A stretch of 64,000 nt of DNA from Streptomyces endocoffeicus (GTDB lineage: Bacteria; Actinomycetota; Actinomycetes; Streptomycetales; Streptomycetaceae). Location: the NCBI RefSeq assembly GCF_016741935.1, contig NZ_JAERRG010000026.1, positions 1-64,000 of the forward strand, read 5' to 3'. A model generated the notes under the pieces. That model ran no database searches and was not told the DNA's origin. It saw only the letters and a list, made by a program, of their open reading frames with translations. Below, piece after piece: positions 16,733 to 25,111 of the stretch (position 1 is the stretch's first letter; each line of letters starts with the position of its first letter). Position numbers and translations under genes: made by a program.

Positions 16733-16753
16733 GCGTTGCATTACTTGCAACGC
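16733..16753. promoter_or_regulatory. perfect inverted repeat, probable operator of the sugar ABC operon
   Basis: GCGTTGCA and TGCAACGC form a perfect 8-5-8 inverted repeat ending 19 bases before the solute-binding protein start. Its position over the promoter or leader suggests a repressor site, for example of a LacI or ROK type sugar regulator. It does not match the DasR consensus. Confidence 0.6.
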
Positions 16754-16772
16754 CAAATGGTTAAGGGTCCCT

Positions 16773-18107
16773 ATGAAGTCGTCCCATCTCTCCGTTTCCC
16801 GGCTGTCCTCCCGTATCACCGTGCCCGTGGTGGCACTCGCCCTGGCCGGGCTGGCCGCGACCGGATGCGCCCCCTCCACCTCCGACAACAGCTCCAAGGA
16901 GGACGAGAAGAGCGGCAAGCTGCGGGTCTGGCTCTTCCAGGAGGTCAATAACGCGCCCAAGAAGAAGGTGATCGACGCGGCGGTCGCCGGCTTCGAGAAG
17001 GAGCACGACGGAACCGACGTCGAGGTGACCTACATTCCCATCGACACCCGGGCGCAGAAGATCAAGGCGGCTTTCAACGACCCCAAGAGCGCTCCCGACG
17101 TCATCGAGTTCGGCAACACCGACACCGCCGGCTATGTCAAGGACGGCGGGCTGCTGGACATCAGCAAGGAGTTCGGCGCCTGGGTCGACTCGACCAATAT
17201 CGACCCCACCGCGAAGTACTCGCTGACCATCGGCGGCAAGGTCTACGGCGCCCCGCTCTTCGTCGGCGTACGGGCGCTGTACTACCGGACGGACGTCTTC
17301 AAGGAGCTCGACCTGGAGCCGCCGACCACCCAGGACGAGCTGATTGCGACTGCGAAGAAGATCCGCTCGGAGCGGCCGGATCTGTACGGTCTCGCGGTCG
17401 GCGGCGCCTACACCTACGGCGCGATGCCCTTCATCTGGGCCAACGGCGGCGACCTCGCCGATGAGAAGGGCAAGTTCGGCTCCAACGAGTACGCGGCGGC
17501 CATCGACAGCGCCGACGCCCAGAAGGGCGTGAAGGCGTACACCTCGCTCTTCGGCAACGACAACTGCCCGGCCGCCAAATGCGCCCAGTGGGGCGGCAAC
17601 GACACCGTCGAGGCGTTCGCCTCGGGCAAGGCGGGCATGGCGATCGGCGGCGACTTCAACCGCCAGGCCGTCGAGGCGGGCAAGGTCAAGGGCAAGTTCA
17701 AGGTCGTGCCGCTGCCGGGCGTGAAGAAGGGCGACATCGCACCGGCCTTCGCGGGCGGCAACAACCTCGGGGTGCTCAAGAGCACCTCGCACCGCACGAT
17801 CGCCGTGGACCTGCTCAAGACGTTCGCCGGGAAGCAGACCCAGCGCGAGCTCTACGACGCCATGGGCTTCCTGCCCACCTTCACCGATGTGCGCGGCGAC
17901 ATCTCCCACAAGGACGCCTTCGTCAAGCCCTTCGTGAAGACCCTCAACGACAGCGCCAAGTTCGTGCCCACCTCGCCCGGCTGGGCGGCCATCGACGCGC
18001 AGCTCGTCCTGCCCACCATGTTCCAGGAGATCGTCAGCGGCCGTAAGAGCGTGCCGGCCGCCACCCAGGACGCCGCGAAGAAGATGGACGAGGCATTCGA
18101 GCAGTGA
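16773..18107 (+). CDS. ABC transporter sugar-binding lipoprotein
   Basis: 444 residues. The signal peptide ends in the lipobox LAATGC, so the mature protein is anchored to the outer face of the membrane. The rest is a family-1 extracellular solute-binding protein: LRVWLFQEVNNAPKKKVIDA, KIKAAFNDPKSAPDVIEFGN, VGVRALYYRTDVFKELDL and a late AGGNNLGVLKSTSHRTIAVD. Two permease genes follow with an overlap, and a cytoplasmic hexosaminidase gene follows them, so an N-acetylglucosamine-containing oligosaccharide such as chitobiose is a likely ligand. The start ATG 16773 has only a weak Shine-Dalgarno; upstream in-frame codons lie inside the operator. Confidence 0.92.
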   Translation: MKSSHLSVSRLSSRITVPVVALALAGLAATGCAPSTSDNSSKEDEKSGKLRVWLFQEVNNAPKKKVIDAAVAGFEKEHDGTDVEVTYIPIDTRAQKIKAAFNDPKSAPDVIEFGNTDTAGYVKDGGLLDISKEFGAWVDSTNIDPTAKYSLTIGGKVYGAPLFVGVRALYYRTDVFKELDLEPPTTQDELIATAKKIRSERPDLYGLAVGGAYTYGAMPFIWANGGDLADEKGKFGSNEYAAAIDSADAQKGVKAYTSLFGNDNCPAAKCAQWGGNDTVEAFASGKAGMAIGGDFNRQAVEAGKVKGKFKVVPLPGVKKGDIAPAFAGGNNLGVLKSTSHRTIAVDLLKTFAGKQTQRELYDAMGFLPTFTDVRGDISHKDAFVKPFVKTLNDSAKFVPTSPGWAAIDAQLVLPTMFQEIVSGRKSVPAATQDAAKKMDEAFEQ

Positions 18108-19102
18108 GCGCCGGCACCGCACAGCACGCCCGGCGAGCCCCCGCCAAGGGCCGCCGGTCCCGGCCGGGATCCACCGTCCCGGCCGGGCGCCGATCCGGGA
18201 AGGGCGCCCGGCGCGGCACCTGGACCCCCTGGCTCTATCTCGCCCCGGCGCTCATCGTCCTGGGCGGGCTGCTCGTCTACCCCATCTACCAGCTCGGTCT
18301 GATCTCCTTCCTGGAGTACACCCAGGCGCAGGTCAGCGGCGGTGAAGCGACCACCTTCCAGGGGTTCGCCAACTACGCCGAGCTGTTCGGCGACGGCGAG
18401 TTCTGGAACGTCACCGTCGCCACCCTGCTCTTCGCCGCCGTCTGCGTGGTGTCCACCCTCGCCGTCGGCTGTGCGCTGGCGGTGCTGCTGACGCGCGTAC
18501 GGGCGATTCCGCGGCTGGCGCTGATGCTGGCCGCGCTCGGCGCCTGGGCCACCCCGGCGATCACCGGCTCGACGGTCTGGGTCTTCCTCTTCGACCCCGA
18601 CTTCGGGCCGGTGAACCGGGTCCTGGTGTGGTTCGGCCTCTCCGGTTTCGAGGACTACTCCTGGACCTACGACCGCTACAGCGCCTTCGCCCTGGTGCTG
18701 TTCGAGGTCGTGTGGTGCTCGTTCCCGTTCGTCATGGTCACCGTCTACGCGGGCATCCGGGCCATCCCCACCGAGGTGCTGGAGGCCGCCGCCCTCGACG
18801 GCGCCTCCGCCTGGCGGATCTGGCGCACGATCATGGCGCCGATGCTGCGGCCGATCCTCGTCGTGGTGACCATCCAGTCCATCATCTGGGACTTCAAGGT
18901 CTTCACGCAGATCTACGTCATGACGAACGGCGGCGGGATCGCCGGCCAGAACATGGTGCTCAACGTGTACGCGTACCAGAAGGCGTTCGCGTCCTCGCAG
19001 TACAGCCTGGGCTCGGCGATCGGCGTGGTGATGCTGCTGATCCTGCTGGCCGTCACGCTGGTCTATCTGCGGCTGCTGCGACGCCAGGGAGAAGAACTGT
19101 GA
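18104..19102 (+). CDS. sugar ABC transporter permease, MalF type
   Basis: 332 residues from GTG 18104, overlapping the preceding stop. After a basic N-terminus come about six membrane segments (the first near LYLAPALIVLGGLLVYPIYQ). The EAA loop that contacts the ATPase is EAAALDGASAWRIWRTIMAP. It pairs with the next permease to form the membrane channel. No ATPase gene is present; Streptomyces often use the shared ATPase MsiK for such systems. Confidence 0.93.
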   Translation: MSAGTAQHARRAPAKGRRSRPGSTVPAGRRSGKGARRGTWTPWLYLAPALIVLGGLLVYPIYQLGLISFLEYTQAQVSGGEATTFQGFANYAELFGDGEFWNVTVATLLFAAVCVVSTLAVGCALAVLLTRVRAIPRLALMLAALGAWATPAITGSTVWVFLFDPDFGPVNRVLVWFGLSGFEDYSWTYDRYSAFALVLFEVVWCSFPFVMVTVYAGIRAIPTEVLEAAALDGASAWRIWRTIMAPMLRPILVVVTIQSIIWDFKVFTQIYVMTNGGGIAGQNMVLNVYAYQKAFASSQYSLGSAIGVVMLLILLAVTLVYLRLLRRQGEEL

Positions 19103-19968
19103 GCCACTCGCGCGTTTCGCTGCGCATCCGCCGTCCCTGGCGCTTCGCCGCCGAGGCCACCGCCCTGCTCGTGGCGGCCGTGGTCGCCTTCCCGCTGTAC
19201 TGGATGGTGCTCTCGGCCTTCAAGCCCGAAGGGGAGATCCAGTCCACCGAGCCCCGGCCGTGGACGGGGTCCCCGTCGCTGGACTCCTTCCGGCGCGTCT
19301 TCGAGCAGCAGGACTTCGGGCGCTACTTCCTCAACAGCCTGTTCGTGGCCGGGGTGGTGGTGGTCGCCTCGGCGCTGATCGCCTTCCTGGCGGCCACGGC
19401 GGTCGCCCGCTTCAAGTTCCGCTTCCGCACCACGCTGCTGATCATGTTCCTGGTCGCCCAGATGGTGCCGATCGAGGCGCTGACCATCCCCATGTTCTTC
19501 CTGATGCGCGATCTGGGGGAGTCGGTGCCGGGGGTGGGGCTCAACACCCTGGGCTCGCTGATCCTGCCGCACATCGCCTTCTCGCTGCCGTTCGCCATCT
19601 GGATGCTGCGCGGCTTCGTCAAGGCGGTGCCCGAGGCGCTGGAGGAGGCGGCCTATCTGGACGGGGCCAGCCGCTCCCGCTTCCTGTGGCAGATCCTCTT
19701 CCCCCTCGTCTTCCCCGGACTCGTGGCGACGAGCGTCTTCTCCTTCATCTCCGCCTGGAACGACTTCCTGTTCGCCAAGTCCTTCATCATCAGCGCGACC
19801 GAGAACTCCACCCTTCCGATGGCGCTGCTGGTCTTCTTCAAGGACGAGGGGAACGACTGGGGAGGGATCATGGCGGCGTCCACCGTCATGACCATCCCCG
19901 TGCTGATCTTCTTCGTGCTCGTCCAGCGCCGGCTGGTCTCCGGCCTCGGCGGCGCGGTGAAGGACTGA
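19099..19968 (+). CDS. sugar ABC transporter permease, MalG type
   Basis: 289 residues from GTG 19099, overlapping the upstream stop, with AGGGAGAAG as ribosome-binding site. About six membrane segments are visible, and the EAA loop reads LEEAAYLDGASRSRFLWQIL. A periplasmic-side loop with PRPWTGSPSLDSFRRVFEQ before the second segment is typical of MalG-like permeases. It is the third gene of the operon and partner of the MalF-type permease. Confidence 0.93.
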   Translation: MSHSRVSLRIRRPWRFAAEATALLVAAVVAFPLYWMVLSAFKPEGEIQSTEPRPWTGSPSLDSFRRVFEQQDFGRYFLNSLFVAGVVVVASALIAFLAATAVARFKFRFRTTLLIMFLVAQMVPIEALTIPMFFLMRDLGESVPGVGLNTLGSLILPHIAFSLPFAIWMLRGFVKAVPEALEEAAYLDGASRSRFLWQILFPLVFPGLVATSVFSFISAWNDFLFAKSFIISATENSTLPMALLVFFKDEGNDWGGIMAASTVMTIPVLIFFVLVQRRLVSGLGGAVKD

Positions 19969-20062
19969 CGCGGACTGACGCGGACTGACGCGGACTGATG
20001 AGTACTGAGGACTGACTGAGTACTGAGTACTGAGGACTGACGAGTACGGACAAGAGCTGACG
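19966..20062 (+). repeat. short tandem repeats between permease and hexosaminidase genes
   Basis: The permease stop is followed by three to four copies of GACGCGGACT and then several AGTACTGAG-type units. The region looks like replication slippage. The hexosaminidase is still likely to be in the same transcription unit. Confidence 0.75.
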
Positions 20063-20082
20063 AGGGACCGACAGGGGAGCAG

Positions 20083-21738
20083 ATGACTCACGACGCCGCG
20101 GGGCTGATCCCCGCGCCCCGCCATGACCAGAGCCGTCCCGGCCGCGCGGGCGCGCGGATCCACCCGCGGCGCACCGCCCTGGCCGCCGGGCCCGGCACCG
20201 AGGGGGTGGCGCGGCTGCTGCGCACCACCCTCGGCCAGGCGTTCGGCCTGTCCCTGCCGGACGGTGAGCCCGGCGGCGACGACACCATCAGCCTGCGGAT
20301 CGACGCCGCGCTGGAGCCCGAGGGCTACCGGCTCACCGTGGCCGACGGCCGGGTGGAGATCGCGGGCGGCACGGCCGCGGGCGTCCACTGGGGCACCCAG
20401 ACCCTCCGTCAGCTGCTGGGCCCCGACGCCTTCCGCCGCGCCCCGCTCAGGGGCGCGGAGACCGGCTGGGAGCTGGCGGAGCGGACGGTCGAGGACGCGC
20501 CGCGGTTCGCCTGGCGCGGGCTGATGCTGGACGTGGCCCGCCACTTCATGCCCAAGGACGGCGTCCTGGCCTATCTGGACCTGCTCGCCGCCCACAAGCT
20601 CAATGTGTTCCACTTCCATCTCACCGACGACCAGGGCTGGCGTGTCGAGATCCGCCGCTACCCGAAGCTGACCGAGGTCGGCGCCTGGCGCGAGCGCACC
20701 AAGCTGGGCCACCGGGCGTCCCCGCTGTGGGACGAGCGGCCGCACGGCGGCCACTACACCCAGGACGACATCCGCGAGATCGTCGCCTACGCCGCCGAGC
20801 GGCATATCACCGTCGTGCCCGAGATCGACATCCCCGGACACTCGCAGGCCGCCATCGCCGCGTACCCGGAGCTGGGCAACACCGACGTCATCGACACCGC
20901 CTCCCTCGGAGTCTGGACCACCTGGGGCATCAACCCGAACGTACTCGCCCCCACCGACAACACGCTCCGCTTCTACGAACACGTGCTGGAAGAGGTCCTG
21001 GAGCTGTTCCCCGGAGCCTTCGTCCACATCGGCGGCGACGAGTGCCCCAAGGACCAGTGGAAGGCGTCCCCGGCCGCCCAGGAGCGCATCCGCGCCCTGG
21101 GCCTCGCCGACGAGGACGAGCTGCAGAGCTGGTTCATCCGCCACTTCGGCCACTGGCTCGCCGAGCGCGGCCGACGGCTGATCGGCTGGGACGAGATCCT
21201 CGAGGGCGGCGCGCCCGACGCCCCGCTGCCCGAGGGCGCCGCGGTCTCCTCCTGGCGCGGCTACGCGGGCGGGATCGCCGCCGCGCGGGCCGGCCACGAC
21301 GTCGTCATGTGCCCCGAGCAGCAGGTGTACTTCGACCACCGGCAGGCCCCGGGCGAGGACGAGCCGGTCCCGATCGGCTATGTCCGCACCCTGGAGGACG
21401 TCTATCGCTTCGAACCGGTTCCCCCGCAGCTCACCGGCGTAGGAGCGGACCGGGTGCTGGGCGCCCAGGCCAATGTCTGGACCGAGGTGATGGAGGACCG
21501 CCGGCGGGTGGACTACCAGGCCTTCCCCCGGCTCGCCGCCTTCGCCGAGGTCGTCTGGTCGGCGCTGCCGCCCTCTCCCGAACGGGACTTCGAGGCGTTC
21601 CAGGGGCGCATGGAGGCACATTACGCGCGCCTGGACGCGCTCGGCGTGAGCTACCGCCCGCCCGCCGGGCCGCTTCCCTGGCAGCGGCGCCCCGGCCTTC
21701 TCGGACGCCCGCGCGAGGGGGCGCCCCCGATCGTGTGA
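20083..21738 (+). CDS. beta-N-acetylhexosaminidase, glycoside hydrolase family 20
   Basis: 551 residues, no signal peptide, hence cytoplasmic. The GH20b domain occupies about residues 20-140. The catalytic barrel starts at FAWRGLMLDVARHFMPKDGV and contains FHFHLTDDQGWRVEIRRYP and the catalytic Asp-Glu pair in FVHIGGDECPKDQW near residue 320; WDEILEGG and the late tryptophans fit the sugar-binding pocket. It would cleave imported N-acetylhexosaminides to GlcNAc, coupling to the ABC transporter genes upstream. The start ATG 20083 is preceded by GGGGAG. Confidence 0.93.
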   Translation: MTHDAAGLIPAPRHDQSRPGRAGARIHPRRTALAAGPGTEGVARLLRTTLGQAFGLSLPDGEPGGDDTISLRIDAALEPEGYRLTVADGRVEIAGGTAAGVHWGTQTLRQLLGPDAFRRAPLRGAETGWELAERTVEDAPRFAWRGLMLDVARHFMPKDGVLAYLDLLAAHKLNVFHFHLTDDQGWRVEIRRYPKLTEVGAWRERTKLGHRASPLWDERPHGGHYTQDDIREIVAYAAERHITVVPEIDIPGHSQAAIAAYPELGNTDVIDTASLGVWTTWGINPNVLAPTDNTLRFYEHVLEEVLELFPGAFVHIGGDECPKDQWKASPAAQERIRALGLADEDELQSWFIRHFGHWLAERGRRLIGWDEILEGGAPDAPLPEGAAVSSWRGYAGGIAAARAGHDVVMCPEQQVYFDHRQAPGEDEPVPIGYVRTLEDVYRFEPVPPQLTGVGADRVLGAQANVWTEVMEDRRRVDYQAFPRLAAFAEVVWSALPPSPERDFEAFQGRMEAHYARLDALGVSYRPPAGPLPWQRRPGLLGRPREGAPPIV

Positions 21739-22013
21739 GCCGCCCGTAAGGTGCGCACCGCGCTCCGCCGCCCCTGGGAGCGTAGTCCCACCGGCGCAAG
21801 CCCAAATCGCACAAGGGTCCCTGAAACGTGGCAATCCACTCCCGGCGGAGACGTCGTAAGAAACCCGTACCATCCCCCAGGTCAGGGACGGATCCACGGA
21901 TCACGGACCCCCGCGACGGCGGGCTCGCAAGATGTGCCAGAGTTGCCACGTCCGGGCTGTCAGCACGTACCGTACGGCGCAACAGCCGGGACACCGGGGA
22001 AGGGGCAGCTGGG
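21739..22013 (+). promoter_or_regulatory. 275-bp leader/promoter region of the molybdo-flavoenzyme operon
   Basis: No gene is seen. The region directly precedes the TTG start of the FAD subunit, with GGGGAAGGGG about 10 bases before it. No operator could be assigned. Confidence 0.3.
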
Positions 22014-22913
22014 TTGACCACGCACGCACCGCAGGCGGCGCACACGGTGACGTTGCCGGGCACGCTCGACGAGGCCGTGGCGGCACTGGCCGCCATGCCC
22101 GCCGCCGTGCCCGTGGCGGGCGGTACCGATCTGATGGCCGCGGTCAACTCCGGCCTGCTGCGGCCCGCCGCGCTCGTCGGCCTCGGCCGGATCAGCGAAA
22201 TCCGCGGCTGGCGCTATCTGGACGGGCACGCCCTCCTCGGCGCCGGACTCACCCACGCCCGGATGGGCCGCCCCGACTTCGCCGCGCTGATCCCGGCGCT
22301 GGCCGCGTCCGCGCGCGCCGCCGGGCCCCCGCAGATCCGCAACGCCGGCACCCTGGGCGGCAACATCGTCACCGCCGCCCCCACCGGCGACGCGCTGCCG
22401 GTGCTCGCCGCCCTGGAGGCCACGGTGATCATCGCCGGGCCCGAGGGGGCCCGCCGCGAGATCCCGGTCAGCCATCTGCTCGCCGGGGTCGATCTGCTGA
22501 ACCCCGGTGAACTCGTCGGATTCGTCCGGGTTCCGCTGCTGCACGCCCCACAGACCTTCATCAAGGCCACCGGGCGCACCGGGCCCGGCCGGTCCACCGC
22601 CTCCGTCGCCCTCGTCCTGGACCCCGCGCGGCGCGGGGTGCGCTGTGCCGTCGGCGCGGTCGCGCCGATGCCGCTGCGCCCCCTGGAGGCCGAGCGCTGG
22701 GTCGCCTCGCTCATCGACTGGGACGGCGACCGCGGCCATCTGGACCCGCAGGTCACGACCGCTTTCGGCGAGTACGTCGCCGCCGCGTGCATCCCCGATC
22801 CGCTGCCTCCGCAGGACGGCAGCGAGCCGGTCCCCCTGCCGCCTGCCGCGATCCACCTGAGGCGTACCGTGGCAGCCCTGGCCCGCCGAGCACTGGGGAG
22901 GGCACTCGCGTGA
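22014..22913 (+). CDS. FAD-binding subunit of a xanthine dehydrogenase/CO dehydrogenase-family enzyme
   Basis: 299 residues from TTG 22014, chosen for its ribosome-binding site and because the domain starts here. The FAD-binding PCMH-like motif VPVAGGTDLMAAVNSG and the second flavin motif NAGTLGGNIVTAAPTGDALP are intact. In this enzyme class the medium subunit passes electrons from the iron-sulfur clusters to NAD or another acceptor. The stop overlaps the start of the iron-sulfur subunit gene, so the three genes 22014-27441 form one operon. Confidence 0.9.
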   Translation: MTTHAPQAAHTVTLPGTLDEAVAALAAMPAAVPVAGGTDLMAAVNSGLLRPAALVGLGRISEIRGWRYLDGHALLGAGLTHARMGRPDFAALIPALAASARAAGPPQIRNAGTLGGNIVTAAPTGDALPVLAALEATVIIAGPEGARREIPVSHLLAGVDLLNPGELVGFVRVPLLHAPQTFIKATGRTGPGRSTASVALVLDPARRGVRCAVGAVAPMPLRPLEAERWVASLIDWDGDRGHLDPQVTTAFGEYVAAACIPDPLPPQDGSEPVPLPPAAIHLRRTVAALARRALGRALA

Positions 22914-25111
22914 GTGATGAACAGCAGCCGCACCGGCCGGATCCGGGGAGCGGATGGCAGCCGATGCCGCACGGCCCGGAGTACGACGCCGAGTCGACGG
23001 CCTTCGTCCAACTGCCGCCCGAGTTCGCCCACCCGGACCCGACCGACCCCTCCGGCCGTTGGGACCCGCTCGCGGCGCCCGGCACGGGTTACGCGCCCCC
23101 GCCGATGGACATCGGGCACGGTGACCCGTCCCAGGGCGGCCACTGGCAGCCGTCCGGCCATGGCCAGGGCGCGCCCCACGACCAGGGCATGACCGGCCAC
23201 TGGACCACCGCCGAGACCGATGGCGGCTACCTCTATGGCGGCCACCACGATCCCCAGCACGGCTCCGGCCAGTGGCCGATGCCCGCCGAGGACCAGCAGG
23301 GCCACCACCTGCCGCACACCGGCCACTGGCCGGCTCCGGCGGCCGAGGAGCCGGTGGACGACTGGCCGGTGCCCGCTCCGTCGGACGACGGCGCCGGGCG
23401 GCCCGTGCACACCAGCCAGTGGACCATCCCGGTCGCGGGCGACGAGGGGGTGGACGAGACCGGTGAGTACCGCGTCGACGACCACCCCGGTCCGGCCGCC
23501 CCTCCGTACGGCGGCCATGCGGACGGTCCCCAGGACCCGCAGACGACGGCCCAGTTGCGGATGCCCTTCGCCGGGCCGGCGCAGCCCCGGCAGCAGTCGC
23601 ACCAGCCCCATCAGCTGCACCAGCCTCATCAGCAGCCTCACCAGCCGCAGTCCGGGCAGCAGCAGGGGCACTCCGGCCAGTGGTCGGTTCCGGCCGCCGA
23701 CGAGGGCATGGAGGACTCCGGGGAGTACGCGGCCGAGGGCCACCCGGGCCCGGCCGCGTACTCCCCACCGGCCGCGCCCATGCCGCCGCCCGCCCGCCGC
23801 CGGCTGCGCATGCCCAACCGCGACGAAGCGGCCCCGGCCGCGGACCCGGCGTGGCCGGGCCCCTCCGCCGGGGACTCGGGCGAGTTCACGACCGAGGGGC
23901 ACCAGGGGCTGCACACCCCGCCCCGCGGCACCCCGCCGCACGGCACGTCCCCGCACGGCAGCCCCGCGCCCGAGCGGCCCGCCGCCGACGACCCCGGCCG
24001 GCGACCGGGCGATATCGGGGACTCCGGCGCGTTCCCGGTCGACGGGCAGCACACCGGGCCGGCGACCCCGCCGCACGGCAGCCCGGCTCCCGGACTGCCC
24101 CAGGAGGCGTCCTGGCACGACGCGTTCGCGGACGACCGGTTGGCGGGCGCCCCCTTCGCGGGCGACACCCATGGGCACGCCCCGCACCCCGGCCCCGAGG
24201 ACGGCGTGGGCCACACCGACGCCGCCGAGGCCGCGCCGGGCGCCGCCGAGGCCCCCGCCGAGGCGGTGCCGGACGACGCCGGGCCCGAGTTCAGCGATGC
24301 CGCTACCGCGGCCGGGTCCGAACCGGCCTTGGCCGAGGGCGAGTTCACGGACGCGCCTGACGCCGCCGGAGCGCCCGCCCCGGCCGGGGCTCCGGCCGAC
24401 GCCCCCGAGGCCGCCGACACCCCCGTCGAGCCCCTTGCGGAGCCCCTCCTCGCCGAGGCCGCCCAGGCCGCGGACGAGGGCCCGAGCCACAGCGAGCATC
24501 CGCTCGCCTCGTACGTGCTGCACGTCAACGGCGCCGACCGCCCCGTCACCGACGTCTGGATCGGCGAGTCGCTGCTCTACGTCCTGCGCGAGCGCCTCGG
24601 CCTCGCCGGGGCCAAGGACGGCTGCTCCCAGGGCGAGTGCGGGGCCTGCTCGGTCCAGGTCGACGGGCGGCTCGTCGCCTCCTGTCTGGTGCCCGCCGCC
24701 ACCGCCGCGGGCAGCGAGGTCCGCACCGTCGAGGGCCTCGCCACCGGCGGACAGCCCTCCGACGTCCAGCGCGCGCTCGCCCAGTGCGGGGCCGTGCAGT
24801 GCGGCTTCTGCGTACCCGGGCTCGCGATGACCGTGCACGACCTCCTCGAGGGCAACCACGCCCCGACCGACCAGGAGACCCGCCAGGCGATCTCCGGCAA
24901 CCTCTGCCGCTGCTCCGGCTACCGCGGCGTCCTCGACGCCGTCCGCGAGGTCGTCGCGGGCCGTGCGGCCGCCGACGAGGCGGAGGCCGAGGCGGACGAG
25001 GGACACGACGCCCACCAGGACCCGGCCCGCATCCCGCACCAGGCGGGACCGCACGGCATCACCGGCAACGGGAGCGTCAACGGAAGCGGTAGCGGAAGGG
25101 CATCGGCATGA
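22910..25111 (+). CDS. 2Fe-2S subunit of a xanthine dehydrogenase-family enzyme with a very long disordered N-terminal extension
   Basis: 733 residues from GTG 22910, overlapping the preceding stop. Only the last roughly 210 residues are the normal small subunit: the plant-type 2Fe-2S motif CSQGECGACSVQVDG with its fourth Cys in LVASC, and the second cluster motif CGAVQCGFCVPG plus NLCRCSGYRG. The first roughly 525 residues are rich in Pro, Gly, His, Gln, Asp and Ala. They contain recurring tryptophan phrases such as GHWTTAE, GQWPMPAE, GHWPAPA and SQWTIPVA, and recurring acidic ETGEYR / DSGEY / DSGEFT phrases. Usual family length is 160-200. No signal peptide or membrane segment is seen. Confidence 0.9.
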   Translation: MSDEQQPHRPDPGSGWQPMPHGPEYDAESTAFVQLPPEFAHPDPTDPSGRWDPLAAPGTGYAPPPMDIGHGDPSQGGHWQPSGHGQGAPHDQGMTGHWTTAETDGGYLYGGHHDPQHGSGQWPMPAEDQQGHHLPHTGHWPAPAAEEPVDDWPVPAPSDDGAGRPVHTSQWTIPVAGDEGVDETGEYRVDDHPGPAAPPYGGHADGPQDPQTTAQLRMPFAGPAQPRQQSHQPHQLHQPHQQPHQPQSGQQQGHSGQWSVPAADEGMEDSGEYAAEGHPGPAAYSPPAAPMPPPARRRLRMPNRDEAAPAADPAWPGPSAGDSGEFTTEGHQGLHTPPRGTPPHGTSPHGSPAPERPAADDPGRRPGDIGDSGAFPVDGQHTGPATPPHGSPAPGLPQEASWHDAFADDRLAGAPFAGDTHGHAPHPGPEDGVGHTDAAEAAPGAAEAPAEAVPDDAGPEFSDAATAAGSEPALAEGEFTDAPDAAGAPAPAGAPADAPEAADTPVEPLAEPLLAEAAQAADEGPSHSEHPLASYVLHVNGADRPVTDVWIGESLLYVLRERLGLAGAKDGCSQGECGACSVQVDGRLVASCLVPAATAAGSEVRTVEGLATGGQPSDVQRALAQCGAVQCGFCVPGLAMTVHDLLEGNHAPTDQETRQAISGNLCRCSGYRGVLDAVREVVAGRAAADEAEAEADEGHDAHQDPARIPHQAGPHGITGNGSVNGSGSGRASA

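Noticed and set aside
19063..21897. A 944-codon open frame on the minus strand
   Set aside because: Antisense to the MalG-type permease and the GH20 gene, both of which have clear motifs. Composition is that of a shadow frame.
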